From JAJEFO01 sp965209045 (GTDB taxonomy: Bacteria > Pseudomonadota > Alphaproteobacteria > Rhodobacterales > Rhodobacteraceae): DNA of 64,000 bases. Below the pieces are notes generated by a model, which saw only the letters and a program-made list of their open reading frames with translations, made no database searches and was not told the DNA's origin. How positions within the stretch are numbered: position 1 is the first letter of the stretch; each line of letters opens with the position of its first letter. The DNA lies in NCBI GenBank assembly GCA_965209045.1, contig CBDBPW010000002.1, forward strand, positions 868,001 to 932,000, written 5' to 3'. A program made the position numbers and the translations under genes. This document shows, piece by piece, positions 20,878-28,383 of this stretch.

Positions 20878-21447
20878 ATGACGCATGCGTACGTGTTCGG
20901 CTACGGCTCGCTCGTGAACAGGCATACTCACGGCTACCGCGATGCAAGGAAGGCGCGGATTGCTGGTTGGCGGCGCGCCTGGCGGCATCTGGAGGGACGG
21001 GCAGCCGCCTTGCTGACGGTCATCGTGGATCGCCAGTCCCAAATTGACGGCCTGATCGCGGCAGTGCCGGAGGCGGAATGGGCGGCGCTCGACCTGCGCG
21101 AACGAAACTACCTGAAAGCCAAGGCTGAGAACGTAGAGCACACGTTGCCGCGGAACCCCGAAGTCCACATCTATCACGCACCGGACTGGATGCATCGTTC
21201 CGCCCAGTCCGTGACGCCAATTGCGCTCTCGTACCTTGACGTGGTGGTGCAAGGCTATCTGGCGGCATTCGGCGAGGCGGGCGTGACGCGATTCTTCGAG
21301 ACGACAGATGGCTGGGATGCGCCGGTCCTGAATGACCGTGACGCGCCGATCTACCGGCGTCATCGTCAGCCCAACGCAATTGAGCGCGGCCTGGTCGACG
21401 ATCACCTTTCGGCGTTTGGAGCAAGGTTCAAAGGGCACCGGCTCTGA
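20878..21447 (+). CDS. Gamma-glutamylcyclotransferase (GGCT)-like protein
   Basis: 189-residue protein with the family signature YVFGYGSLVNR at its N-terminus, the beta-strand and oxoproline-binding loop of AIG2/GGCT-fold proteins. Such enzymes release 5-oxoproline from gamma-glutamyl compounds, but many members are uncharacterised. The start at 20878 (MTHAYVFGYGSL) is chosen by fold; no strong ribosome binding site is visible, and 20836 is an alternative. It is divergent from the gcv leader, and its promoter must overlap the gcv promoter zone. Confidence 0.75.
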   Translation: MTHAYVFGYGSLVNRHTHGYRDARKARIAGWRRAWRHLEGRAAALLTVIVDRQSQIDGLIAAVPEAEWAALDLRERNYLKAKAENVEHTLPRNPEVHIYHAPDWMHRSAQSVTPIALSYLDVVVQGYLAAFGEAGVTRFFETTDGWDAPVLNDRDAPIYRRHRQPNAIERGLVDDHLSAFGARFKGHRL

Positions 21448-21759
21448 CAGGTCGTGAATCCGATTGCCGCATGGTCCGCCCTGCCGTTTCTTGTCGCCGC
21501 CTTGCGTGCAGCGCGATGCCGTCCGTGAAACCCGGCGACGCCGCAGGCGGCTTGTTCGGGGCGGCCAGGGTCGCCGCTGCCGGCCGCAGCCCTTGCGCCC
21601 TTTCCGTGCCGCCGTCCGGCAGTGCAATGGACAGGCCTGTCCGTTTCGACAACGACCGACCCAGCGTCGTGAAGCATGCGCGTGGAATCGCGTGGGGACT
21701 GACGAAGGCCAGGCGGACCGTGCCGACGTCAGACGCAAGCCAAGGAGGCCGCCTGCACG
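21448..21759. other. Intergenic stretch without recognisable gene
   Basis: 312 bases between two convergent genes. No recognised gene, RNA or clear terminator hairpin. Confidence 0.35.
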
Positions 21760-22164
21760 CTACCTCCACCATTCGTCAATGCTCGCGATGTCCTCGTCCG
21801 ACCAGCCGAAGTGATGGGCAAGTTCGTGAACCAGGACGTGCGCCACCAGATCGAAGAGCGGCACATCACCGCGTTCAATCCATTCCTCCAGAATGGCCCG
21901 ACGAAAGAGCCAGATCGCGTCCGGTTGCCCCCTCTGGTCCGACACCGACTTTTCCGTGAGCGGGACACCGTCATAAAGACCCGTCAGTTCGAACGGATCA
22001 TCGATTTCCAGATCGGCAAGGATGTCGTCCCCTGCAAACTCCTCGACCTGGATCACCACTGCGCGGGCATGGTCTCGAAAATCCTTCGGCAAGGCCTCGA
22101 CAGATGCGACCGCCATGGCCTCGATAACCGCCGCATCCGGCGCCTCTGCCACCTGCCAGCCCAT
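21760..22164 (-). CDS. Metallopeptidase family protein (DUF1025, zincin-like)
   Basis: 134-residue small zincin-like protein. The zinc motif HELAHHFG (HExxH) stands near the C-terminus within VLVHELAHHFGWSDEDI, typical of DUF1025 proteins. Function unknown; proteolysis is assumed from the motif. The ATG at 22164 has GAGAG just upstream and gives the usual length; the GTG at 22209 would leave almost no promoter space to gltX on the other strand. Confidence 0.85.
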   Translation of the reverse strand: MGWQVAEAPDAAVIEAMAVASVEALPKDFRDHARAVVIQVEEFAGDDILADLEIDDPFELTGLYDGVPLTEKSVSDQRGQPDAIWLFRRAILEEWIERGDVPLFDLVAHVLVHELAHHFGWSDEDIASIDEWWR

Positions 22165-22230
22165 CACGCTCTCTATATGGACAATTCCCAACTCATGTGA
22201 AAGAGGCACTGCCGATCAGGAGACCCCCCA

Positions 22231-23550
22231 ATGACCGTCACCCGTTTCGCGCCATCGCCAACCGGCCTCATCCATGTCGGCAATTTGCGTACCGCGCTTC
22301 TGAATTGGCTGATCGCTCGGAAAGCAGGCGGCACCTTCATCCTGCGCATCGATGACACCGACACAGATCGCTCCCGACAGGAATATGTCGACGCCATCCG
22401 GGAGGATCTCGAATGGCTTGGTCTCGGTTGGGACCGGGTCGAGCACCAGTCCGCAAGGCTTGACCTCTACAACGAAACCGCGGGCAGGCTCCGCGACATG
22501 AGGCGGTTCTACGAGGCTTGGGAAACCCCCTCCGAACTTCAGCTCAAGCGCAAGAAGCAAAGGAACATGGGAAGGCCTCCAGTCTACGACCGGGCAGCGC
22601 TCGATCTCACGGAAGGCGAAAGGAACCGGCTTCGCGCCGAACGCGGCGCAGGTGCATGGCGCTTCAAGCTGAACCACGCAAGAATCGAGTGGGAGGACCT
22701 GATCCTCGGCCACACCTCGATCGACGCAGCCAGCGTGTCGGATCCGGTACTGATCAGGCAGGATGGGCGAATCCTGTATACGCTGGCATCGGTCGTCGAC
22801 GATCTCGACATGGGAGTCACGCATGTCGTTCGCGGTTCGGACCACGTGACGAACACCGCTGCCCAGATCCAGGCGATGGAGGCGCTCGGGGGCCGGCCTC
22901 CTGAGTTCGCCCATCACTCGCTCCTGACCGACGCCAAGGGCGAACCGCTGGCAAAGCGGCTGAAAGCGCTCAGCCTGCGTGAGCTGCGCGCGCAAGGCGT
23001 CGAGCCGATGGCAGTCCTTTCGCTCATGGCAAGGCTTGGATCATCCGACCCGGTCAGGCTATGCGCCAGCCACGACGAAATGATCGAAGGCTTCGACATC
23101 GCGCGATTCGGTGTCGCACCCACGAAATTCGACCCGGCGGACCTGGATCCTCTCACGATGCGCGTTGTGCATGGCCTCGCCGTCGAAGACATCGCCGATC
23201 ACTTGAGCGACGTTCCTGAAGGGTTGCGTGAGCAGTACTGGCATGCCGTGCGCGCCAACGTCTCGCGACGCTCAGAGGCGGGCGACTGGTGGCAAGCCCT
23301 CGCAGAACCGGGTCCGCCGAACGTCGCCGAAGAGGATCGCGAATTCGTCAACGAGGCGTTCGACATGCTTCCGGCACCTCCATATGACAGGGAGACCTGG
23401 CCAACCTGGACAGCCGCCGTCGGGAACAGGACCGGACGAAAGGGCAAGAGCCTGTTCATGCCGCTCCGCCTGGCAATCACCGGCCAGACGCGAGGCCCCG
23501 AAATGGCGGATGTCTTGCCGCTGCTCCAGAAGAAGCCAGGCCGTCGATGA
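22231..23550 (+). CDS. gltX: Glutamate--tRNA ligase
   Basis: 439-residue class I aminoacyl-tRNA synthetase that charges tRNA-Glu (in many alphaproteobacteria also tRNA-Gln, corrected later). The HIGH-type motif is in APSPTGLIHVGNLRTAL and the KMSKS-type motif in PLAKRLKALS. The catalytic domain is followed by a rather short anticodon-binding part. At 439 residues it is the shorter of the two GltX forms that many alphaproteobacteria have; I cannot tell whether a second copy exists elsewhere. Confidence 0.93.
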   Translation: MTVTRFAPSPTGLIHVGNLRTALLNWLIARKAGGTFILRIDDTDTDRSRQEYVDAIREDLEWLGLGWDRVEHQSARLDLYNETAGRLRDMRRFYEAWETPSELQLKRKKQRNMGRPPVYDRAALDLTEGERNRLRAERGAGAWRFKLNHARIEWEDLILGHTSIDAASVSDPVLIRQDGRILYTLASVVDDLDMGVTHVVRGSDHVTNTAAQIQAMEALGGRPPEFAHHSLLTDAKGEPLAKRLKALSLRELRAQGVEPMAVLSLMARLGSSDPVRLCASHDEMIEGFDIARFGVAPTKFDPADLDPLTMRVVHGLAVEDIADHLSDVPEGLREQYWHAVRANVSRRSEAGDWWQALAEPGPPNVAEEDREFVNEAFDMLPAPPYDRETWPTWTAAVGNRTGRKGKSLFMPLRLAITGQTRGPEMADVLPLLQKKPGRR

Positions 23551-23680
23551 CCTGGCTGCGCACCCGCCACGTGAGCGTCCGTCCGGCGAGGCCTCTCCCG
23601 TCCAGAGACTCGAAGTGCGATCGCTTCTGCCGCGAACATGCCGGTCTTCTCCCGCGGCCGCCTTCAAGGAACATCGGAAA

Positions 23681-24634
23681 ATGAAGTCCCACATCCTGAC
23701 CATCACGCTCAACCCAACCGTCGATTTCTCCACGACGGCTCCGGAGATCGCGCCCGAATTGAAGCTGCGCTGCTCGGAGCCACAGATCGACCCGGGCGGC
23801 GGCGGCATCAACGTCGCGCGGGCCGTCAAGCTTCTGGGCGGCCAGGCCACGGCGCTCGTTGCCATTGGCGGCGCCACCGGCGCCCATCTCCTGCAGCTGC
23901 TCGCGCTCGAAGGCGTTCCCACTGTCGCCTTTCAGGGACCGGGCGAGACTCGCCAGTCCATGTCGGTGATCGATCGGGCGACAAGGGAGCAGTTCCGGTT
24001 CGTCATGCCGGGACCGGTCTGGCAGGAGCACGATGTGCCGCGAGCGCTCGCCTCGGTCGACCAGGCAGCCGGCGAGGACACGCTTGTCGTCCTCTCCGGC
24101 AGCCAGCCACCGGGAGTCGCCAAGGACTTTCCCTCCATCCTTGCGGATCATGTGGCGGGGCAGCGGGCGCACCTCATTGTCGACACGTCCGGCCCGGCAC
24201 TGTTCCACCTCGCCGAGAAGCCGCACGACTCCGTCTATGTCCTCCGCATGGACGGCGAGGAAGGCGAAGAACTGGCGGGCCGCCCCCTGCCCACGCGAGC
24301 CGACACGGCCACATTTGCCCGCGAACTCGTCGACAAGGGCGTGGCCCGAGTCGTCGTCGTCGCCCGAGGCGCGGATGGCTCCGTCCTGGCGGACAAGAAC
24401 GGGGCATGGCACGCCGTTAGCTCTCCAGGACCGGTTGTTTCAAAGGTCGGTGCGGGTGACAGCTTCGTCGGTGCCTTCACGCTCGCGCTTGCAGGAGAAG
24501 AGCCAGTCAGCGAGTGCTTGCGATGGGGGGTGGCGGCGGCAAGTGCGGCCGTCTCGACGGAGGCGACCAGGCTCTGCGACCCCGAGACAACCGAGCGCAA
24601 TCGGACTGCATGCGAACTGACGCCCCTGGAGTGA
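23681..24634 (+). CDS. 1-phosphofructokinase family hexose kinase (PfkB type)
   Basis: 317-residue ribokinase-fold sugar kinase. DPGGGGINVARAVK matches the N-terminal PfkB signature and GAGDSFVGAF the C-terminal one with the catalytic Asp. Close relatives phosphorylate fructose 6-phosphate, fructose 1-phosphate or tagatose 6-phosphate. The start is the ATG at 23681 (MKSHILTITLNPTVDFS); AAGGA stands about 10 bases upstream. It is convergent with the ABC permease gene. Confidence 0.92.
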   Translation: MKSHILTITLNPTVDFSTTAPEIAPELKLRCSEPQIDPGGGGINVARAVKLLGGQATALVAIGGATGAHLLQLLALEGVPTVAFQGPGETRQSMSVIDRATREQFRFVMPGPVWQEHDVPRALASVDQAAGEDTLVVLSGSQPPGVAKDFPSILADHVAGQRAHLIVDTSGPALFHLAEKPHDSVYVLRMDGEEGEELAGRPLPTRADTATFARELVDKGVARVVVVARGADGSVLADKNGAWHAVSSPGPVVSKVGAGDSFVGAFTLALAGEEPVSECLRWGVAAASAAVSTEATRLCDPETTERNRTACELTPLE

Positions 24635-24667
24635 CGAAGCCCGTGACCCGCCCGGACCGCATCACGT

Positions 24668-25429
24668 TCATGACTTCAGCCTGAATCCGGTCCGGAAAAT
24701 CCACCAGACGATGCCCAGGCAGAGGCCCGCAAAGACGAGTATCGCGGCCAGGCTTGCCACTACAGGAACGTCCGCCGTGCCGAAGAAGGACCACCGGAAT
24801 CCGGAGACCAGGTAGAGCACCGGATTGAGCAGCGACACGTTCTGCCAAAACGGAGGAAGCATGCTGACCGAGTAGAAGGACCCGCCGAGGAAGACAAGCG
24901 GCGTGACGACGAGGAGCGGCACAAGGTTCAATTGCTCGAAACTCCGCGCCCAGATGCCAAGAATGAACCCGAGCAGCGCGAAGCTGACCGAAGTCAGCAC
25001 CAGGAACGCCAGCATGAACACCGGATGGACGATGCTGAGATCCACGAAGAACAGGGATGTCACGAGAATGATGAGCCCGATCAGCATCGACTTGGTGGCG
25101 GCGGCACCGACATAGCCGATCACGATCTCAAGCGACGAGATGGGTGCCGACAAGACCTCGTAGATCGTGCCGATGAATTTCGGAAAGTAGATTCCGAAAC
25201 CCGCGTTCTGGACCGACTGCTGCAGGACCGTCAGCATGATCAGCCCGGGCACGATGAAGGCCCCGTAGGGCACGCTCTCGATCTCGGGCATGCGGCTGCC
25301 GATGGCGGCGCCGAAGACGACAAAGTAGAGCGCGGTAGAAACCACCGGTGAAACGATCGACTGGAAGATGGAACGGAAGAACCGCCCCATTTCGAACCGC
25401 CAGATTGCGGCGATGCCATGCCAGTTCAT
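24668..25429 (-). CDS. ABC-2 type transporter permease
   Basis: 253-residue export permease with about six hydrophobic segments, of the ABC-2 / drug-and-lipid exporter class (FIVPGLIMLTVLQQ and FLGGSFYSVSMLPPFWQ are typical). Its start overlaps the stop of the partner ATPase gene by 4 bases. That ATPase gene is split by an insertion sequence, so the exporter is probably inactive although this frame is intact; expression may also suffer a polar effect. Confidence 0.92.
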   Translation of the reverse strand: MNWHGIAAIWRFEMGRFFRSIFQSIVSPVVSTALYFVVFGAAIGSRMPEIESVPYGAFIVPGLIMLTVLQQSVQNAGFGIYFPKFIGTIYEVLSAPISSLEIVIGYVGAAATKSMLIGLIILVTSLFFVDLSIVHPVFMLAFLVLTSVSFALLGFILGIWARSFEQLNLVPLLVVTPLVFLGGSFYSVSMLPPFWQNVSLLNPVLYLVSGFRWSFFGTADVPVVASLAAILVFAGLCLGIVWWIFRTGFRLKS

Positions 25430-26104
25430 TCAGCTTCCTCCCGAACAAGGCGCACGAAGATGTCTTCGAGCGAACTCTGGCGAGTCTGGATGTCGGACAA
25501 GGTCAGCCCGGCGGCTTGCACCGCCGTGAGCAGACGGGTGATGCCTGTGCGCTCCCCGGTTGCCTTGTAGGCATAGGTCAGCGATCTGCCGTCCTCGGCG
25601 CGGACCAGGTCGTATTCGGCGAGCACATCCGGGACGGCTTCGACGGGCTGGCTCAGCTCGATCCGGATTTCCTTATGGCCAAGGCGCTGCATGAGCTCGG
25701 ACTTCTCCTCGACCAGCAGCAGCTCGCCGGAACTGATCACGCCGACCCGGTCGGCGATGGCCTCGGCCTCCTCGATGTAATGCGTGGTCAGGATGATGGT
25801 GACGCCATCCTCGCGCAACCGCCTGACGAGCGCCCACATGTCGCGGCGCAGCTCGACATCCACGCCGGCCGTCGGTTCGTCCAGGAACAGGACGCGCGGC
25901 TCGTGCGACAGTGCCTTGGCGATCAGGACCCGGCGACGCATGCCGCCGGACAGCTCTGACGTCCTGCTGCCCCGCCTCTCGTAAAGCGCGAGATCCTTCA
26001 GCACGCCGTCCACCAGCGCATCGTTGCGGGGCTTGCCGAAGAGTCCGCGCGAGAAGCGCAGCGTGCTTTGCACGAACTCGAAGGGTTCAAGGTTGATTTC
26101 CTGA

Positions 26105-27062
26105 GAGTTTGACCTAGAATGTGGATGGCCTCCCCAGATATGGTATTTCCATGTCAGATGCGAAACTAGACAAGGAGACTACCATGGCCTGGTCCGAGAC
26201 CACCCGCGAGAAGTATAATCGCAGTTCGGAACGATATGAAAGCGACTTGACCGACGAGGAATGGCTTCTGATCGAGCCACTTCTGCCACCCCCGTCGAAG
26301 CTGGGCCGTCGCCGGACCGCCGATCTTCGCGAGATCTGCAACGCGATCCATTACATGCTGGCAACGGGGTGTCAGTGGCGGGCGATTCCCAAGTGCTTTC
26401 CGCCGTTTACGACGATCCAGAACTACTTCTATGCGTGGCGCGACAGGGGCGTCATAGAGCGTATGATGGATGCGCTGCGCGCACTGGCCCGCGAGCAGGC
26501 GGGGCGTTCCTTTGAGCCGACCGCGGCCGGAATCGACAGCCAGTCGGTCAAGACGACAGAGATGGCCGGGCCATCCGGCTATGACGCCGGCAAGAAGATC
26601 AAGGGTCGGAAGCGGCACATCGCCGTAGACGTCGAGGGAACGCCGATCGCGGTCCGGGTTCACGCGGCCGACGTGCAGGACCGGGACGGGGCGCCGGACG
26701 TCATTCTCGAGATGCTGGAGAAGGCGCCGGAGGTGACGAGGCTGTGGGCTGACAGCGGCTACAAGGGCAAGAAGCTGCGCGCGACGCTCGCGGAAATGGG
26801 TGTCCCCGAAGCGCTGGAGATCGTGGAACGACCCAAAGGAACAAAGGGCTTCACCGTCCTGTACCGCCGCTGGGTCGTGGAGCGCACCTTCGCCTGGATG
26901 TCGCGTTGCCGGCGCCTGGCCAAGGACTTTGAGCGGACCTTGGCGAGCTCCGTGGCGTGGGCTCAGCTGGCCGCGTGCCGGTTCCTGGCTCGAAGACTGG
27001 CACGGGGCGCAAGTGCCTGACATGAAAAACAGAATCAAAACAATGACTTATGATTCAGCCTC
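26105..27062 (+). mobile_element. IS5-family insertion sequence, 958 bp
   Basis: One transposase gene lies between imperfect terminal inverted repeats: the left end begins GAGTTTGACC and the right end, read on the other strand, GAGGCTGAATC. The target duplication is TGA (26102-26104 and 27063-27065), fitting the TNA target of some IS5 subgroups; CTGAG is repeated as a whole because the element ends in GAG/CTC. Insertion is in the ABC-2 ATPase gene. No other copy lies in the window. Confidence 0.88.
26184..27020 (+). CDS. IS5 family transposase
   Basis: 278-residue DDE transposase. The N-terminal DUF4096-type part (LTDEEWLLIEPLLPP, GCQWRAIPKCFPPFTTIQNYF) is followed by the catalytic residues in GIDSQSVKT (Asp), LWADSGYKGKK (Asp) and WVVERTFAWM (Glu). 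The ATG at 26184 has AAGGAG 6 bases upstream. The frame is intact, so the element may still be active. Confidence 0.95.
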   Translation: MAWSETTREKYNRSSERYESDLTDEEWLLIEPLLPPPSKLGRRRTADLREICNAIHYMLATGCQWRAIPKCFPPFTTIQNYFYAWRDRGVIERMMDALRALAREQAGRSFEPTAAGIDSQSVKTTEMAGPSGYDAGKKIKGRKRHIAVDVEGTPIAVRVHAADVQDRDGAPDVILEMLEKAPEVTRLWADSGYKGKKLRATLAEMGVPEALEIVERPKGTKGFTVLYRRWVVERTFAWMSRCRRLAKDFERTLASSVAWAQLAACRFLARRLARGASA

Positions 27063-27528
27063 TGAGGGACAAGCCCGATCAGCCTGCGCGCAGCGCGCCA
27101 CTCGGACTGCACGTCGTGTCCGCCGACCGAGATTCGCCCGGACGTGGGCACCGTGATCCCGCAAATGGTCGAAATCAGCGTCGTCTTGCCTGCACCGTTC
27201 GGCCCGAGAAGCGCAAGGATCTCGCCCTCCTCAATGTCGAGCGTGACGCCCTTCAGGGCCTCGAGCCCGCCGTCATAGGTCTTGTGAAGGTCTTCGACCT
27301 CGACGATGCTTGGCATGGGATACCTCCCTTGAGCCGCGAACTTGGAGCCACGGAGCATTTTCCGAGACCGAGGCGCGCATCGCTGGCACGATGCAACGGG
27401 TCGACATGCCGGGCGGGACAGCGATGCGAAGACGCGTCCCTCCGCCGGGATCAGGACGGCCGTTCTTGCCGCGCAATTGGGCGCCGCGGCAACTTCGTGC
27501 TGACCGCCCGACCTGCAGGAGGGGGCGG

Positions 27529-28149
27529 CTAGTTCTGCGCGTAGTATTCGATGACCAGGTTCGGTTCCATCAGCACTGGATAGGGCACATCCGTCAGGCC
27601 CGGAGTGCGCACGAAGGTGGCGGTCATCTTCGAGTGATCCGCCTCGATGTAGTCAGGCACGTCGCGTTCGGGCAATCCAGTCGCTTCCAGCACGATCGCA
27701 AGTTGCTTGGAACGGTCACGAACCTCGACCACGTCGCCCTCCTTGACACGGTAGGACGGAATGTTGACGCGCTTGCCGTTCACCCTGACATGACCGTGGT
27801 TCACGAACTGGCGCGCGGCAAAGATAGTCGGCACGAACTTGGCACGGTACACCACGGCGTCAAGGCGTCGCTCCAGCAGGCCGATCAGGTTCTCGCCGGT
27901 ATCGCCCCGGACCCGTTCCGCATCGGCGAAGATGCGGCGGAACTGCCTTTCGGTCAGGTCTCCGTAATATCCCTTGAGCTTCTGCTTGGCGCGCAACTGA
28001 AGGCCGAAGTCGGACATCTTGCCCTTGCGGCGCTGTCCATGCTGTCCAGGACCGTATTCGCGGCGGTTGACGGGGGACTTTGGCCGGCCCCAGATGTTCT
28101 CGCCCATCCGGCGGTCGATCTTGTACTTGGCAGCTGTGCGTTTGGTCAC
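27529..28149 (-). CDS. rpsD: 30S ribosomal protein S4
   Basis: 206-residue primary 16S rRNA binder and assembly initiator of the small subunit. The N-terminal part (RTAAKYKIDRRMGENIWGRP) and the S4 RNA-binding domain around LERRLDAVVYRAKF, ARQFVNHGHVRVNGKRV are standard. Translation starts at GTG 28149 with GGAG upstream. It is a single gene with its own promoter, not part of the S13-S11-S4 cluster, as is usual in alphaproteobacteria. Confidence 0.97.
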   Translation of the reverse strand: MTKRTAAKYKIDRRMGENIWGRPKSPVNRREYGPGQHGQRRKGKMSDFGLQLRAKQKLKGYYGDLTERQFRRIFADAERVRGDTGENLIGLLERRLDAVVYRAKFVPTIFAARQFVNHGHVRVNGKRVNIPSYRVKEGDVVEVRDRSKQLAIVLEATGLPERDVPDYIEADHSKMTATFVRTPGLTDVPYPVLMEPNLVIEYYAQN

Positions 28150-28266
28150 GGCTGATCTCCTTCCTGGATGCCGCCTGCGCTGCAGGCGAACTTGAAGGGC
28201 GTTGTCCTCTGCCCGATGGCCGACAGGCATCCCCTTGCGGGGGCCACCAACACCAATGAAGGCGCG

Positions 28267-28294
28267 CTTATACAAGCGGCCACGGCCGAGTCAA
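28267..28294 (-). promoter_or_regulatory. Putative sigma-70 promoter of rpsD
   Basis: Minus-strand TTGACT (28289-28294) and TATAAG (28267-28272) are separated by 16 bases, about 118 bases upstream of the rpsD start codon. Close to consensus and in the right place for a ribosomal protein gene with a leader. Confidence 0.55.
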
Positions 28295-28383
28295 CACGGC
28301 AATTCAGCCCGTGCGCATGGACTTGCCACGTCGTTCCCGATCCGCTTTAAGCGCCTCGACAGACATTCCCGACCCGCCTTCCC

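Larger units (their letters stand above)
25426..27316 (-). pseudogene. ABC-2 exporter ATP-binding protein, split by an IS5-family element
   Basis: The N-terminal part (27316-27063) reads MPSIVEVEDLHKTYDGG with Walker A GPNGAGKTT and ends at IGLVPQ. The C-terminal part (26104-25426) continues EINLEPFEF and holds LSGGMRRR, Walker B VLFLDEPTAG and the H-loop TTHYIEE. Removing bases 26105-27062 plus one copy of the target duplication joins the two in frame to about 309 residues, the normal length for this family. The interruption is therefore clean and probably recent. The start has GGAGG upstream, and the stop overlaps the permease gene. Confidence 0.93.
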
